Shown here: positions 36,894 to 45,942 of the stretch, in pieces
Numbering within the stretch: position 1 is the first letter of the stretch
Layout: each line of letters begins with the position of its first letter
Assembly (NCBI RefSeq): GCF_014196455.1
Contig: NZ_JACIDS010000003.1
Location: forward strand, 1-64,000
DNA: 64,000 bases
Direction of reading: 5' to 3'
DNA from: Kaistia hirudinis
GTDB lineage: Bacteria; Pseudomonadota; Alphaproteobacteria; Rhizobiales; Kaistiaceae
Translations under genes and position numbers: made by a program
Notes under the pieces: model-generated
What the model was told of the DNA's origin: nothing
The model's input: the letters and a program-made list of their open reading frames with translations, nothing else
The model's database searches: none

Positions 36894-37607
36894 ATGCGCG
36901 AGATCGTGTTCGATACGGAAACGACGGGGCTCGAGCCGCTGAAGGGCGACCGGCTGGTCGAAATCGGCTGCGTGGAACTCTTCAACCATTTGCCGACCGG
37001 GCGGAACTATCACGTCTATCTCAATCCGGAGCGGACGATGCCGGTGGAGGCGTTTCGCGTCCACGGGCTTTCCGACGAGTTCCTCGCCGACAAGCCGCTC
37101 TTCGCCGATGTGGCCGACGAATTCGCCGCCTTCATCGAGGGCGCGACGATGATCGCCCACAATGCGAGCTTCGACGTCGCCTTCCTCAATGCCGAACTGG
37201 GGCGGCTCTCCCGGCCGCCGATTCCGCCGGACCGGGTGATCGATACGCTCGTTCTGGCGCGCCGCAAGCATCCGAACGGCCCGAACTCGCTCGATGCGCT
37301 CTGCGCCCGCTATGGCATCGACACGTCGAAGCGCACGCTGCATGGCGGCCTGCTCGACGCGGAGCTGCTGGCGGAGGTCTATCTCGAGCTGATCGGTGGA
37401 CGCCAGCCGGGCCTCGTCCTGGTCGCGGTCGAGGAGAAGCCGGTCGTCGATGCCGGGCCGTCGGCGCCGGTCCGCGGGGTCGTCGGCAGGAGACCCGAAC
37501 CCCTCGCCCCGCGCGGGAGCGAGGAGGAATTCAAAGCCCACGAGGCTTTCGTGGGGAAGATCAAGGAAGCGATCTGGAGCCGCTATGCGGCGCCGCCTTC
37601 CGATTGA
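36894..37607 (+). CDS. dnaQ: DNA polymerase III epsilon subunit (3'-5' exonuclease)
   Basis: A 237-residue DEDDh exonuclease that proofreads for the replicative polymerase. ExoI VFDTETTGLEP carries Asp7 and Glu9; ExoII is IAHNASFDVAFLN; ExoIII is HGGLLDAELLAEVYL with the catalytic His and Asp. The C-terminal 60 residues form a linker and alpha-subunit contact region. ATG at 36894 has a GGAG Shine-Dalgarno four bases upstream. Its stop abuts the stop of the convergent secB with no spacer. Confidence 0.94.
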   Translation: MREIVFDTETTGLEPLKGDRLVEIGCVELFNHLPTGRNYHVYLNPERTMPVEAFRVHGLSDEFLADKPLFADVADEFAAFIEGATMIAHNASFDVAFLNAELGRLSRPPIPPDRVIDTLVLARRKHPNGPNSLDALCARYGIDTSKRTLHGGLLDAELLAEVYLELIGGRQPGLVLVAVEEKPVVDAGPSAPVRGVVGRRPEPLAPRGSEEEFKAHEAFVGKIKEAIWSRYAAPPSD

Positions 37608-38078
37608 TCAGCTCGGGCGCACGCCCTGCGTCTGCGCGAACTCCATCAGGCGCTGGCGATAGAGCGCGGTGAAGTCGACCGGATCGATCAGCAGCGGCGG
37701 GAAGCCGCCATTGCGCGTCATGTCGGCGAGGATCTGGCGCGCGAACGGGAACAGCAGCCGCGGGCACTCGATCATGAGCAGCGGCGGCAGGTTTTCCTTC
37801 GGTACGTTCGAGACGCGGAAGACGCCGGCATAGACGAGCTCGGCGACGAACAGCACCTGCTCGCCGGCCAGGGCGCGGCCCTCGAGACGCAGCTCGATCT
37901 CGAAATCCTCCTCGTCGAGGGGATTGGCCGTGACATTGATGCCGATATTGATGTTCGGAGCGGCGTTGCGCGGCCCGAGCGAGCGCGGTGCCGCCGGATT
38001 CTCGAACGACTGGTCCTTCACATACTGGATGAGGACCGTCAGGTTCGGCTGCGCGCCGTCTAGAGTAGTGTCGGCCAT
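37608..38078 (-). CDS. secB: Protein-export chaperone SecB
   Basis: A 156-residue tetrameric cytoplasmic chaperone that keeps exported proteins unfolded and hands them to Sec[21 protein letters not shown] and the acidic [15 protein letters not shown] strand (the SecA contact face), plus [37 protein letters not shown], are family signatures. It is transcribed away from the timA-like gene across a 267-base divergent region and converges on dnaQ. Confidence 0.96.
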   Translation of the reverse strand: MADTTLDGAQPNLTVLIQYVKDQSFENPAAPRSLGPRNAAPNINIGINVTANPLDEEDFEIELRLEGRALAGEQVLFVAELVYAGVFRVSNVPKENLPPLLMIECPRLLFPFARQILADMTRNGGFPPLLIDPVDFTALYRQRLMEFAQTQGVRPS

Positions 38079-38254
38079 GGGCTCGCGCTCCTGTCGGTGT
38101 TATCGACCTTGTCTGAAAGGCGGTCGGTTTCGCGCGTGGGCTAACACTTCCGCCTGTCCGATACAAGCGCGGCACGGGGCCCCCGGCGAGGCTGCGCCTT
38201 GACAGCACGGCCCCTGATCGGGCTTGAGGGTTGATGCGCGTGCCGCGACGCCCT

Positions 38255-38303
38255 TGGATCGACCGCCAAGCATGACCAAATAGAGGAAAGGTCATGCGAT
38301 CCA
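38255..38303. other. Nested inverted repeat in the secB-timA divergent region
   Basis: GCATGACC (38270-38277) and GGTCATGC (38290-38297) are perfect 8-base arms around a 12-base A-rich loop. Directly outside, TGGATC (38255-38260) and GATCCA (38298-38303) can extend the stem with a 9-base bulge on one side. It ends 42 bases before the timA-like start. It may be a leader RNA structure or a palindromic operator. Nothing else in 38079-38345 is assignable. Confidence 0.45.
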
Positions 38304-38345
38304 GGGTCTCGCGGCCCAATCCAACCGGGACAGGACACCATCGGC

Positions 38346-39107
38346 ATGAACGGTTTCGTTGATATCTACACGCTGATATTCCTCGTCCTCGCTGTCGTGA
38401 TCTTCTTCAAGCTCCGCAGCGTGCTGGGTCAGCGCACGGGCACGGAACGTCCCCCCTTCGATCCCTTCGCCCGCCGCAAGGCCCGCACGGCCGACGACAA
38501 GCCCGCTGAAGGCGAGGTGATCGACGTGAAGCCGGCGTCCAGCGGCGCGGAGAACGACAATGTCGTCGCGCTGCCGCGCCCCGAGGGCGCGGCGAGCCCG
38601 GCAGCCGGCGCCGCGACCGACGAGCGCATCACCGCCGTCGTCCCGGCCGATTCCCCGGCGGCTGCAGGTCTTGCGAGTATTCTGCTCGCCGATGCGAGCT
38701 TCGATCCCCGGCAGTTCCTGGATGGCGCGCGCTCGGCCTATGAAATCATCATCACGGCCTTCGCCCGCGGCGACCGCAAGGCGCTGAAGCCGCTGCTCGG
38801 CCGCGACGTCTATGACGGCTTCGCCGGCGCGATCGACGAGCGCGAGCGCCGCGGGGAGACCGTCGAGTTCAATTTCGTCGGCATCGACAAGGCGGAGATC
38901 GTCGAAGCCGTGCTCAAGGACCGCACGGCGCAGGTCACCGTACGCTTCGGCTCGAAGCTGGTCTCTGTAACGCGGGACAAGGGCGGCGAGGTCGTCGATG
39001 GCGATCCCATCGCGGTCGCCGACGTGACGGATATCTGGACCTTTGCGCGCGACGTCACCTCGCGTGATCCGAACTGGGCGCTCGTCGCGACCGAAACGGT
39101 CGAGTGA
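38346..39107 (+). CDS. Tim44-domain protein (TimA-like)
   Basis: A 253-residue protein with one N-terminal membrane helix (IYTLIFLVLAVVIFFKL), a charged low-complexity linker, and a C-terminal Tim44 domain (PF04280, about residues 120-253) containing FLDGARSAYEIIITAFARGDRKALKPLL and DIWTFARDVTSRDPNW. Bacterial TimA is the proposed relative of mitochondrial Tim44, an inner-membrane adaptor; its bacterial role is not settled. The gene starts a plus-strand run with mltA, an Smr gene and an HTH gene that is conserved beside secB in Rhizobiales. Confidence 0.9.
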   Translation: MNGFVDIYTLIFLVLAVVIFFKLRSVLGQRTGTERPPFDPFARRKARTADDKPAEGEVIDVKPASSGAENDNVVALPRPEGAASPAAGAATDERITAVVPADSPAAAGLASILLADASFDPRQFLDGARSAYEIIITAFARGDRKALKPLLGRDVYDGFAGAIDERERRGETVEFNFVGIDKAEIVEAVLKDRTAQVTVRFGSKLVSVTRDKGGEVVDGDPIAVADVTDIWTFARDVTSRDPNWALVATETVE

Positions 39108-39119
39108 GCCACCCCCATC

Positions 39120-40199
39120 ATGGCGACAGCCGAACTGCACGCGGCGGAATTCCACGAGCTCGACGGCTGGTCGGAAGACGATCATGAAGCGGCCTTCGCC
39201 GCCTTTCGCCGGAGCGCGGTCCGCGCCGCCGCCGAGGCACCGAAGACCAGGGCGCTCGGTGTAGACGGCGCGGCGCTCTCAGCTGTCGCGCGCAAGGCAC
39301 TCGCCCTTCCCGAGCGTCCCGGCGCTGAGCGCGCGCGCGCCTTCTTCGAAGAGAATTTCGTGCCGCACCGCGTCGGCGCCGACGGCTTCTTCACCGGCTA
39401 TTACGAGCCGGAAGTCGAAGCCCGATTGGAGCGTGAGCCGGGCTTCACTATTCCGCTGCTGCGCCCGCCGCCCGAACTCGTCGAGGTGGACGAAGTCGAC
39501 CCGCCGGCGAACCTCCCGGCCGGAATGCGTTTCGCCCGTCGCATCGAGGCCGGCGTCGAGCCCTTTTTTGATCGCGGCGAGATCGAGCGGGGCGCGCTCG
39601 ACCGGCGCGACCTCGAAATCGCCTGGCTGGCGGATCCGGTCGACGCGTTCTTCATTCATATCCAGGGCGCGGCCCGGCTCCGCCTTGGGGATGGGTCCCT
39701 GCTGCGGGTGACCTATGCCGCCAAGTCCGGGCATGACTACACGCCGGTCGGCCGCGTCCTGCTGGAGCGGGGCGTCTTGCAGCGGGGCAATGTCTCCATG
39801 CAGACCATCCGCGCGGCACTCGCAGCGGACTCCGAGGCCGCCCAGTCGGCGATGTGGACCAACCGGTCCTATATCTTCTTTCGCGAGGCGGCGGTCGAGG
39901 ATGCCGCGCTCGGACCAATCGCGGCCGCGAAGGTGCCGCTCAGCACCGGCCGCAGCCTCGCCGTCGACCGGACGCTGTACACCTTCCATAGCCCGGTCTG
40001 GATCGAGACGAGCCTGCCGGAGGCTGAGGGGGGTGGCCCGTTCCACCGTCTCCTGATCGCGCAGGACACCGGCTCCGCCATCATTGGCCCGGCGCGGGGC
40101 GACATCTTCTTCGGATCGGGCGACGAGGCGGGCCGCGTCGCCGGCCGCATGGCCGCCAAGGGGCGCTTCGTCGTGTTCGTGCCGCGGGTCGCGTCGTGA
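39120..40199 (+). CDS. mltA: Membrane-bound lytic murein transglycosylase A family protein
   Basis: A 359-residue MltA that cleaves peptidoglycan to 1,6-anhydro-muropeptides. ADGFFTGYYEPEVEARL opens the MltA domain, DAFFIHIQGAARLRLGDGS follows, and the C-terminal 3D domain reads LLIAQDTGSAIIGPARGDIFFGSG, with the three conserved Asp residues. No signal peptide or lipobox is visible from the ATG at 39120: the protein begins with acidic soluble sequence, although the substrate is outside the cytoplasm. No in-frame upstream extension supplies one in the 12 bases after the timA-like gene. It is followed by an Smr gene overlapping by four bases. Confidence 0.92.
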   Translation: MATAELHAAEFHELDGWSEDDHEAAFAAFRRSAVRAAAEAPKTRALGVDGAALSAVARKALALPERPGAERARAFFEENFVPHRVGADGFFTGYYEPEVEARLEREPGFTIPLLRPPPELVEVDEVDPPANLPAGMRFARRIEAGVEPFFDRGEIERGALDRRDLEIAWLADPVDAFFIHIQGAARLRLGDGSLLRVTYAAKSGHDYTPVGRVLLERGVLQRGNVSMQTIRAALAADSEAAQSAMWTNRSYIFFREAAVEDAALGPIAAAKVPLSTGRSLAVDRTLYTFHSPVWIETSLPEAEGGGPFHRLLIAQDTGSAIIGPARGDIFFGSGDEAGRVAGRMAAKGRFVVFVPRVAS

Positions 40200-40783
40200 C
40201 GCGTCGCCGGCGCGGCCTCTCCGGCGAGGAACGCGCCCTATGGGAAAGCGTAGCCCGGACTGTTGCGCCGCTCAGGCCAGAAGACGCCCCGGCCGAACCC
40301 CCGCCGCCGGAGCCGGTGGTCGTCGCGGCGAGCGAGCCGGCGCCACTTTCGACGCCCACAGACAAGGGGCCGGCGCGGCCGAGCGCAAAGGCTCCGCATC
40401 CCCCGCTGCATCCGATCGAGCGGCGCACCATCACCCGACTCGTCCGTGGCGTGATCGAGATCGACGCCCGCATCGATCTCCATGGCATGAACCAGCTCGC
40501 CGCCCATGAGCGGCTGCATCGCTTCCTGCGCGACCAGCAGGCGGCTGGCGCCCGCGTCGTGCTGGTGATCACCGGCAAGGGCAGGCCGGGCGGCAACCCC
40601 GATGATTTCATTGAGGAGCGGGGCGTGCTGCGCCGCCGCGTCCCGCACTGGCTCTCGGAGCCGGGCCTCCGATCGGTCGTCGTCGGCTTCGAGGAGGCGC
40701 ATCGCGCCCATGGCGGCGGCGGCGCGCTCTATGTGCGGATCCGTAAATCTGGTCGCGGCGGTGACACGCGGGGGCGGGCATGA
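40196..40783 (+). CDS. Smr-domain protein
   Basis: A 195-residue protein with a C-terminal Smr (small MutS-related) domain: ARIDLHGMNQLAAHERLHRFL (here IDLHGMNQLAAHERLHRFL), VLVITGKGRPGG and VPHWLSEPGLRSVV followed by GGGGALYVRIRK. Stand-alone Smr proteins have nicking endonuclease or ribosome/RNA-related roles. The N-terminal half is Pro/Ala-rich and likely unstructured. GTG start overlaps the mltA TGA; its stop overlaps the next ATG. Confidence 0.9.
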   Translation: MTRRRRGLSGEERALWESVARTVAPLRPEDAPAEPPPPEPVVVAASEPAPLSTPTDKGPARPSAKAPHPPLHPIERRTITRLVRGVIEIDARIDLHGMNQLAAHERLHRFLRDQQAAGARVVLVITGKGRPGGNPDDFIEERGVLRRRVPHWLSEPGLRSVVVGFEEAHRAHGGGGALYVRIRKSGRGGDTRGRA

Positions 40784-41145
40784 CGCCCTTTGGCCGTCGT
40801 CTGCGCGAGCTGCGCGAGGCGCGCGGCGTGACGCTGAAGGCGATGGCGGCGGCGCTCCGCGTCACGCCGAGCTATCTGTCGGCGCTCGAGCATGGCCGGC
40901 GCGGGCCGCCCACCTGGATGATGGTCCAGCGGGTGATCACCTTCTTCAACATCATCTGGGACGAGGCAGAGGAACTGCAGCAACTCGCTGCCCTCTCCCA
41001 TCCGCGCGTCACCGTGGATACCGCGGGGCTCGAACCCGAAGCGACCGAACTCGCCAATCGCCTCGCCCGCGACATCCGCTCCCTGGAGCCTCAGGACCTG
41101 CGCGACCTGCTGGCGGTGCTGGCATCGGCCCGCCGCAGCGGCTGA
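40780..41145 (+). CDS. XRE-family helix-turn-helix protein
   Basis: A 121-residue protein with an N-terminal XRE helix-turn-helix (FGRRLRELREARGVTLKAMA, then RVTPSYLSALEHGRRGPPTW, about residues 4-47) and a helical C-terminus. It overlaps the Smr gene by four bases (ATGA). An HTH gene at this place after mltA and smr is common in Rhizobiales. Target genes are unknown. Confidence 0.88.
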   Translation: MTPFGRRLRELREARGVTLKAMAAALRVTPSYLSALEHGRRGPPTWMMVQRVITFFNIIWDEAEELQQLAALSHPRVTVDTAGLEPEATELANRLARDIRSLEPQDLRDLLAVLASARRSG

Positions 41146-41227
41146 CTGGCTGAGCGATCGCCCATTGCGGGAAAGGCCTGCCGGGCGCACAATTCAACGT
41201 CGAACCGCATGACAGGCGAGGTCTCCC

Positions 41228-41611
41228 ATGGACATGCCGCTGCGCGATGCCGGCCGCCGCTTGAGGTGTATGGCCCTGATGCTGGCGATCGGCACGGTGC
41301 CCGCCATCGCTGCGGAGCCGTATGTCGGCCTCTGGGCAGACGATCTCAAGGATTGCGCATCGAAGACGGTTCCCCCGCTGACGCAGGTCGAGGCCGGGGC
41401 CGCCTATTGGGGCGACTTCTTCTGCCCCACGGCCAGTTTCACGCCGGATGGCGGCTCATGGATCGTGCATCTCGAATGCCAGGATCCGATGGGTGGGCCG
41501 GGAAGCGATGACAGCTCGCACGATTACCGATTCACGGTCCTCGACGACACGCTGCACTGGGACCCGATCGGCGATGGCACGGGTTCGGTGCTGCAGCGTT
41601 GTCCGGAATGA
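41228..41611 (+). CDS. Small secreted protein, function unknown
   Basis: A 127-residue protein with a signal peptide (hydrophobic MALMLAIGTVPAIAA, cleavage near residue 28). The mature part of about 99 residues has four cysteines (KDCASK, FFCPT, LECQD, LQRCPE), enough for two disulfides, and many Asp and Trp. The pattern of aspartate, 'GLWADD' start and paired cysteines resembles small periplasmic proteins of Rhizobiales annotated as hypothetical. I recognise no named family. Starts at 41228 and 41234 are both possible. Confidence 0.65.
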   Translation: MDMPLRDAGRRLRCMALMLAIGTVPAIAAEPYVGLWADDLKDCASKTVPPLTQVEAGAAYWGDFFCPTASFTPDGGSWIVHLECQDPMGGPGSDDSSHDYRFTVLDDTLHWDPIGDGTGSVLQRCPE

Positions 41612-41620
41612 GGCGCGGTC

Positions 41621-42571
41621 TCAGAGCAGCGCGCGGAGCTCCGCCTCGCGCGCGTTGACCAGCCAGCCGTAATAATTCTCTTCCGGCCAGGCATTCTTGT
41701 TGCGCTTGCGCGCCTGGGCGAGTGCCCGCGCCCGGACCTTGACGTCCCCGACATTGTAGAGCGTCGCCGTGACGCCGGGATTGTCCGAGATGTCGACGCC
41801 GGCCGTGTCGCGATAGACGTCGATCGACAGCTTGATGATCGCGGCCATGTAGTCCAGCGACATGTCCGGATCCATGATCGCCTGATAGACCTGCGGCGCC
41901 TGGTCGGCGGTCAGCAGCGGCAGCCCGCTGGTCCGGTGGACGATATCGGTGACCGTCAAAGCCGTCAGCGGGTTGATCTGGCCGAGGCCGAAGGTCTGGC
42001 CGGCGAAGAGCGGCTGGAAGAAGACCTTCGAGAAGCGGTCGCGCGGATAGGAGATGCCGTCGACCGTCTTGCCGCGGAACGACGCGTCATAGACGTCCTC
42101 GCGGCAGGTCCACAGGTCGTAATTGTTGGTGGCCTTGTCGCACTGGTCGAATTCGGGCTGCGCCAGGAACTGGTCGATCGTCTTGCCGCCAAAGCCGAAG
42201 GTGAGGTCCTTGGTGCCGAGATAGGACAGCGCCTTGACGTAATAGCCCTGCGCGCTGTCGAACGCGCCGACATTGTAGGTGTGCTCGCCGACGATCGCTC
42301 CGATCATGTGGATCGGGTCGATGCCATAGCGGGCGGCCGACTTCTTGATCGAGCGAATCAACCCCTTGTCGCGCTTCAGCAGGCCGTAGATCTGGCTGTA
42401 TTTCTGCTCGAAGGATTCTTTCGTCATGCCGGCGCGCTTGATCGAGCTCATGTCGATCGAAGGCTGCGTCTTGGAGCGATTGCCCTCGGGAACCGGGACG
42501 GCCGCGAAGGCGGGCGTCGCAAGGGCCGCAACAAGCAGCGCGGCGATGGGTGCGCGAAGGAACTGCAGCAT
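41621..42571 (-). CDS. DUF1402 family exported protein, possibly lysozyme-like
   Basis: A 316-residue protein of DUF1402 (PF07182), a family largely confined to Rhizobiales. The signal peptide spans about residues 1-23 (cleavage near AFAAVP). A Glu at residue 96 in AIVGEHTYN, after an RYGIDPIHMIGAI helix, and GLGQIN at 195-200 resemble the catalytic Glu and GLMQI motif of family 1 lytic transglycosylases, though with a longer insertion between them. Cys144 and Cys156 may form a disulfide. ATG at 42571 begins the signal peptide; an upstream start at 42670 would add a Cys/Arg-rich stretch. Peptidoglycan activity is inferred from these motifs. Confidence 0.82.
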   Translation of the reverse strand: MLQFLRAPIAALLVAALATPAFAAVPVPEGNRSKTQPSIDMSSIKRAGMTKESFEQKYSQIYGLLKRDKGLIRSIKKSAARYGIDPIHMIGAIVGEHTYNVGAFDSAQGYYVKALSYLGTKDLTFGFGGKTIDQFLAQPEFDQCDKATNNYDLWTCREDVYDASFRGKTVDGISYPRDRFSKVFFQPLFAGQTFGLGQINPLTALTVTDIVHRTSGLPLLTADQAPQVYQAIMDPDMSLDYMAAIIKLSIDVYRDTAGVDISDNPGVTATLYNVGDVKVRARALAQARKRNKNAWPEENYYGWLVNAREAELRALL

Positions 42572-42686
42572 CGAGGGGTCCGCCGGTCGATCGTGGCAGG
42601 GAGAACCGGAGCGCCGGTTCGGGCCGGAGCGCCTTATAGCATCCGCTGATCGATGGCAGAAAGGCGGCAATGTATGCCGCGTGACG

Positions 42687-43991
42687 TCAGAGGATGTAAC
42701 GCGACAGGTCGACGTTGCGCGCGAGATCGCCGATATGCTTCTCGATATAGGCGGCGTCGATCGTCACCGTCTCGCCCGAACGATCGGGCGCGGAGAACGA
42801 GATTTCGTCGAGGATCCGCTCCATCACGGTCTGCAGACGGCGCGCGCCGATGTTCTCGATCGAGCCGTTGACCTCGACCGCGATGCGGGCGATCGAATCG
42901 ATCGCATCCTCGGTGATCTCGAGCGTGACGCCCTCGGTCGCCATCAGCACGACATACTGCTTGATGAGGCTGGCTTCGGTCTCGGTCAGGATGCGGCGGA
43001 AATCCGACTGGGTCAGCGCCGAAAGCTCGACGCGGATCGGCAGGCGGCCCTGCAGCTCCGGCAGCAGGTCGGACGGCTTGGCGACGTGGAACGCGCCCGA
43101 GGCGATGAACAGAATGTGATCCGTCTTCACCGGCCCGTGCTTGGTCGCGACCGTCGTGCCCTCGATCAGCGGCAGCAGGTCGCGCTGCACGCCCTCGCGC
43201 GAGACATCGCCCGAACGGCCCTCGCGGCCGCAGATCTTGTCGATCTCGTCGATGAAGACGATGCCGTCATTCTCGACGACCGAGATCGCCTCGGCGGTCA
43301 GCTGTTCATTGTCGAGCAGCTTGTCGGATTCCTCGTCGATCAGGACCTTGTGCGAATCGCGCACCGTGACGCGGCGCGTCTTGGTCTTGCCGCCGAAGGC
43401 CTTGCCGAGCATGTCGCCGATGTTCATGACGCCGATCGAGGCGCCGGGCATCCCCGGAACCTCGAATTGCGGCATGCCGCCCGAGGGATCGCGCACCTCG
43501 ATCTCGATTTCCTTGTCGTCCAGCTCGCCGGCGCGCAGCTTCTTGCGGAAGCTTTCGCGCGTCGCAGGCGAGGCGGATTCGCCGACCAGCGCCGTCAGCA
43601 CGCGCTCCTCGGCCGAGAGCTCGGCCTTGGCCTCGACGTCCTTGCGCTTCTTCTCGCGCGTCAGCGCGATGCCGACCTCGACGAGGTCGCGCACGATCTG
43701 CTCCACATCGCGGCCGACATAACCGACCTCGGTGAACTTGGTGGCCTCGACCTTGAGGAACGGCGCGCCGGCAAGCTTGGCGAGGCGGCGCGAAATCTCC
43801 GTCTTGCCGACGCCGGTCGGCCCGATCATCAGGATGTTCTTCGGCAGGACCTCCTCGCGCATCGGCCCTTCGAGCTGCTGGCGGCGCCAGCGGTTGCGCA
43901 GCGCGATGGCGACGGCGCGCTTGGCGTCGTGCTGGCCGATGATGAAGCGGTCGAGTTCGGAGACGATCTCGCGGGGAGAAAAATTGGTCAT
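42687..43991 (-). CDS. hslU: ATP-dependent protease ATPase subunit HslU
   Basis: A 434-residue AAA+ unfoldase that feeds proteins to the HslV peptidase. [30 protein letters not shown] opens it; Walker A is GPTGVGKTE; the pore-loop region GYVGRDVEQ and Walker [11 protein letters not shown] follow. The intermediate domain lies between about residues 110 and 240. The C-terminus ends DLSRYIL, the tail that docks into HslV. It is downstream of hslV, separated by 94 bases that contain a hairpin. Confidence 0.97.
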   Translation of the reverse strand: MTNFSPREIVSELDRFIIGQHDAKRAVAIALRNRWRRQQLEGPMREEVLPKNILMIGPTGVGKTEISRRLAKLAGAPFLKVEATKFTEVGYVGRDVEQIVRDLVEVGIALTREKKRKDVEAKAELSAEERVLTALVGESASPATRESFRKKLRAGELDDKEIEIEVRDPSGGMPQFEVPGMPGASIGVMNIGDMLGKAFGGKTKTRRVTVRDSHKVLIDEESDKLLDNEQLTAEAISVVENDGIVFIDEIDKICGREGRSGDVSREGVQRDLLPLIEGTTVATKHGPVKTDHILFIASGAFHVAKPSDLLPELQGRLPIRVELSALTQSDFRRILTETEASLIKQYVVLMATEGVTLEITEDAIDSIARIAVEVNGSIENIGARRLQTVMERILDEISFSAPDRSGETVTIDAAYIEKHIGDLARNVDLSRYIL

Positions 43992-44010
43992 GGGGCTCTG
44001 ATCCGTCCTC

Positions 44011-44042
44011 GGTGTCCCGCCTCAGGCAGAGCGCGGGACGCC
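44011..44042 (-). other. Hairpin between hslV and hslU
   Basis: GGTGTCCCGC (44011-44020) and GCGGGACGCC (44033-44042) pair over 10 positions, one of them G-T, with a 12-base loop. It lies in the hslV-hslU gap and has no T-run in either direction. It could reduce read-through or protect the upstream mRNA, giving unequal HslV and HslU levels. Confidence 0.4.
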
Positions 44043-44085
44043 GGACAAAACGCGTGGGTCGAAGATGCTGCCGTCGCCTTCCGGC

Positions 44086-44652
44086 TCAGGCTGCATCGAG
44101 CTGTTCGAGCGTGACGCTGGTGTTGGTGTAGACGCAGATATCGGCAGCAATCGCCATCGCCTTGCGGGCGATCTGCTCGGCGCTCTGTTCGGTGTCCATG
44201 AGCGCACGGGCCGCCGCGAGGGCATAATTGCCGCCCGAGCCGATGCCCATCACGCCGCCCTCCGGCTCCAGCACGTCGCCGGTTCCGGTGAGGACGAGGC
44301 TGGTCGTCTTGTCGGCGACGAGCATCATCGCCTCGAGACGGCGCAGATAGCGGTCGGTGCGCCAGTCCTTGGCGAGCTCGACGCAAGCGCGGGTGAGCTG
44401 GCCGGGGTATTGTTCGAGCTTGCCCTCGAGCCGCTCGAAAAGCGTGAAGGCATCCGCGGTCGAGCCGGCGAAACCGGCGATCACGCCGCCCTTGCCGAGC
44501 GGGCGCACCTTGCGGGCATTGTGCTTGATGACCGTCTGGCCGAGCGAAACCTGGCCGTCGCCGGCGATGACCACCTTGCCGCCCTTGCGCACGGTGATGA
44601 TGGTCGTGCCATGCCAGGGGCCATAGGGGTCGTGGAGAGAAGAATCTGTCAT
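44086..44652 (-). CDS. hslV: ATP-dependent protease peptidase subunit HslV
   Basis: A 188-residue Ntn-hydrolase. The catalytic N-terminal Thr is residue 16, exposed by removal of a 15-residue propeptide ending WHG before [32 protein letters not shown] and [22 protein letters not shown] match bacterial HslV closely. It forms two stacked hexamers with HslU and degrades damaged or regulatory proteins after heat shock. It is first in the hslVU unit and divergent from hisB. Confidence 0.97.
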   Translation of the reverse strand: MTDSSLHDPYGPWHGTTIITVRKGGKVVIAGDGQVSLGQTVIKHNARKVRPLGKGGVIAGFAGSTADAFTLFERLEGKLEQYPGQLTRACVELAKDWRTDRYLRRLEAMMLVADKTTSLVLTGTGDVLEPEGGVMGIGSGGNYALAAARALMDTEQSAEQIARKAMAIAADICVYTNTSVTLEQLDAA

Positions 44653-44721
44653 GAGAGCTTTCCGGCGGGCCGCCTTGGTCCGGAATGGCCCCGCGGCGAC
44701 CCCTCATCTGTTAGAGAGCCT

Positions 44722-44749
44722 TATGTAGGACGGGTGCCGAACAATGCAA
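44722..44749 (-). promoter_or_regulatory. Candidate hslV promoter
   Basis: On the minus strand TTGCAT (44749-44744) and TACATA (44727-44722) are 16 bases apart, about 70 bases before hslV. Both are four-of-six matches to sigma70 consensus. A heat-shock (RpoH) reading, with CTTTG just upstream, is also possible. The same gap must hold the hisB promoter, for which I see no clear boxes. Confidence 0.35.
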
Positions 44750-44825
44750 AGCCTTGCTCGTGACTGTGGCTTTGCGCGGCTTCGCCTGCTAAAAGCCGCC
44801 TGTTTCGGCCAGAAGGACATGGGTG

Positions 44826-45419
44826 ATGCGCAGCGCGACGATCGAGCGCAAGACGAAGGAGACCGAGATCGAGGTGACCCTCGACCTCGACGGGACCGGC
44901 CGCGCGGATATCGCGACGGGCATCGGCTTCTTCGACCATATGCTCGACCAGCTCGCGCGCCACGGCCTGATCGACCTGACGGTCCGCGCCAAGGGCGACC
45001 TCCACATCGACCAGCACCACACGGTCGAGGATGTCGGCATCGCCATCGGCCTCGCCTTCCGCCAGGCGATGGGCGACTATCGCGGCATCACGCGCTACGC
45101 CGATACGCACCTCGTCATGGACGAGGCGATGACCCGCTGCGCCGTGGACGTGTCGGGACGGCCCTATCTCGTCTTCAAGGTCGCGTTCACGCGGCCCAAG
45201 GTCGGCGATTTCGATACGGAGCTGTTCAAGGAGTTCTTCCAGGCCTTCGCGCAGAACGCTGCGGTGACGCTGCATATCGAGAACCTCTACGGCGAGAACA
45301 ATCATCACATCGCCGAGACCTGCTTCAAGGCGCTGGCCCGCACGCTGCGCGCCGCGATGGCGATCGATCCGCGACAGGAAGGCCGCGTCCCCTCGACCAA
45401 GGGCCGGCTGGGCGAATAG
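44826..45419 (+). CDS. hisB: Imidazoleglycerol-phosphate dehydratase
   Basis: A 197-residue single-function HisB that dehydrates imidazole glycerol phosphate, step 7 of histidine synthesis. [20 protein letters not shown] and [16 protein letters not shown] carry the His and Glu ligands of the two Mn sites, repeated in the second half as [17 protein letters not shown]. There is no fused phosphatase domain, unlike the enterobacterial enzyme. ATG at 44826 sits 8 bases after AAGGA; a GTG one codon earlier is possible. First gene of the his cluster. Confidence 0.96.
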   Translation: MRSATIERKTKETEIEVTLDLDGTGRADIATGIGFFDHMLDQLARHGLIDLTVRAKGDLHIDQHHTVEDVGIAIGLAFRQAMGDYRGITRYADTHLVMDEAMTRCAVDVSGRPYLVFKVAFTRPKVGDFDTELFKEFFQAFAQNAAVTLHIENLYGENNHHIAETCFKALARTLRAAMAIDPRQEGRVPSTKGRLGE

Positions 45420-45426
45420 GGCCGTC

Positions 45427-45942
45427 ATGACGATCTATACCGTGCACGCTCCGCCCCCCGCCAAACGCGCGCGGGGGCGCGACGAAACCCGCTTCGTTTT
45501 CGTCAAGGAGGGCTTTTGTTGGCCCGGCCTGCTGATCCCCTTTCTCTGGCTGATCTATCGCCGCATGTGGATCGTGCTGGCGTTTGCGATCATCGCCTTG
45601 GCTGCTGCTGCCTGGCTCGGACGCGAGAACGCGCTCGACATGATCGGCTGGCCGCCGGCTGCACCGTTCCTGCTGCCGTTCTCCTGGGCGATCAGCCTCG
45701 CCGTGCCGCTGCTGCTCGGTTTCGAGGGCAATGATCTGCGCCGCTGGTCGCTTGGCCTTGCCGGCTATGATTTCGTCGGCGTCGTCGAGGCGTCGTCGCG
45801 CGCGGTGGCCGATATCCGCTTCTTCGCCGGCCGCGCCGAGAAGACGGTGACCCCGCCCCCGCTGCCGCCGTTGCGGACGCAGCCGCTCCTGCCCGCACCC
45901 GCCGTGGTCGGGCTCTTCCCGACGCCGGGGACAGCATCATGA
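45427..45942 (+). CDS. DUF2628 membrane protein within the histidine operon
   Basis: A 171-residue protein of DUF2628 (PF10947). A short cytoplasmic start (TIYTVHAPP...[27 protein letters not shown]) is followed by about three hydrophobic helices and a soluble Pro-rich tail. It sits between hisB (7 bases) and hisH (4-base overlap), an arrangement common in Rhizobiales, so it is expressed with histidine enzymes. No function is established. Close packing suggests it is not accidental, but membrane location makes a catalytic role in the soluble pathway unlikely. Confidence 0.85.
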   Translation: MTIYTVHAPPPAKRARGRDETRFVFVKEGFCWPGLLIPFLWLIYRRMWIVLAFAIIALAAAAWLGRENALDMIGWPPAAPFLLPFSWAISLAVPLLLGFEGNDLRRWSLGLAGYDFVGVVEASSRAVADIRFFAGRAEKTVTPPPLPPLRTQPLLPAPAVVGLFPTPGTAS

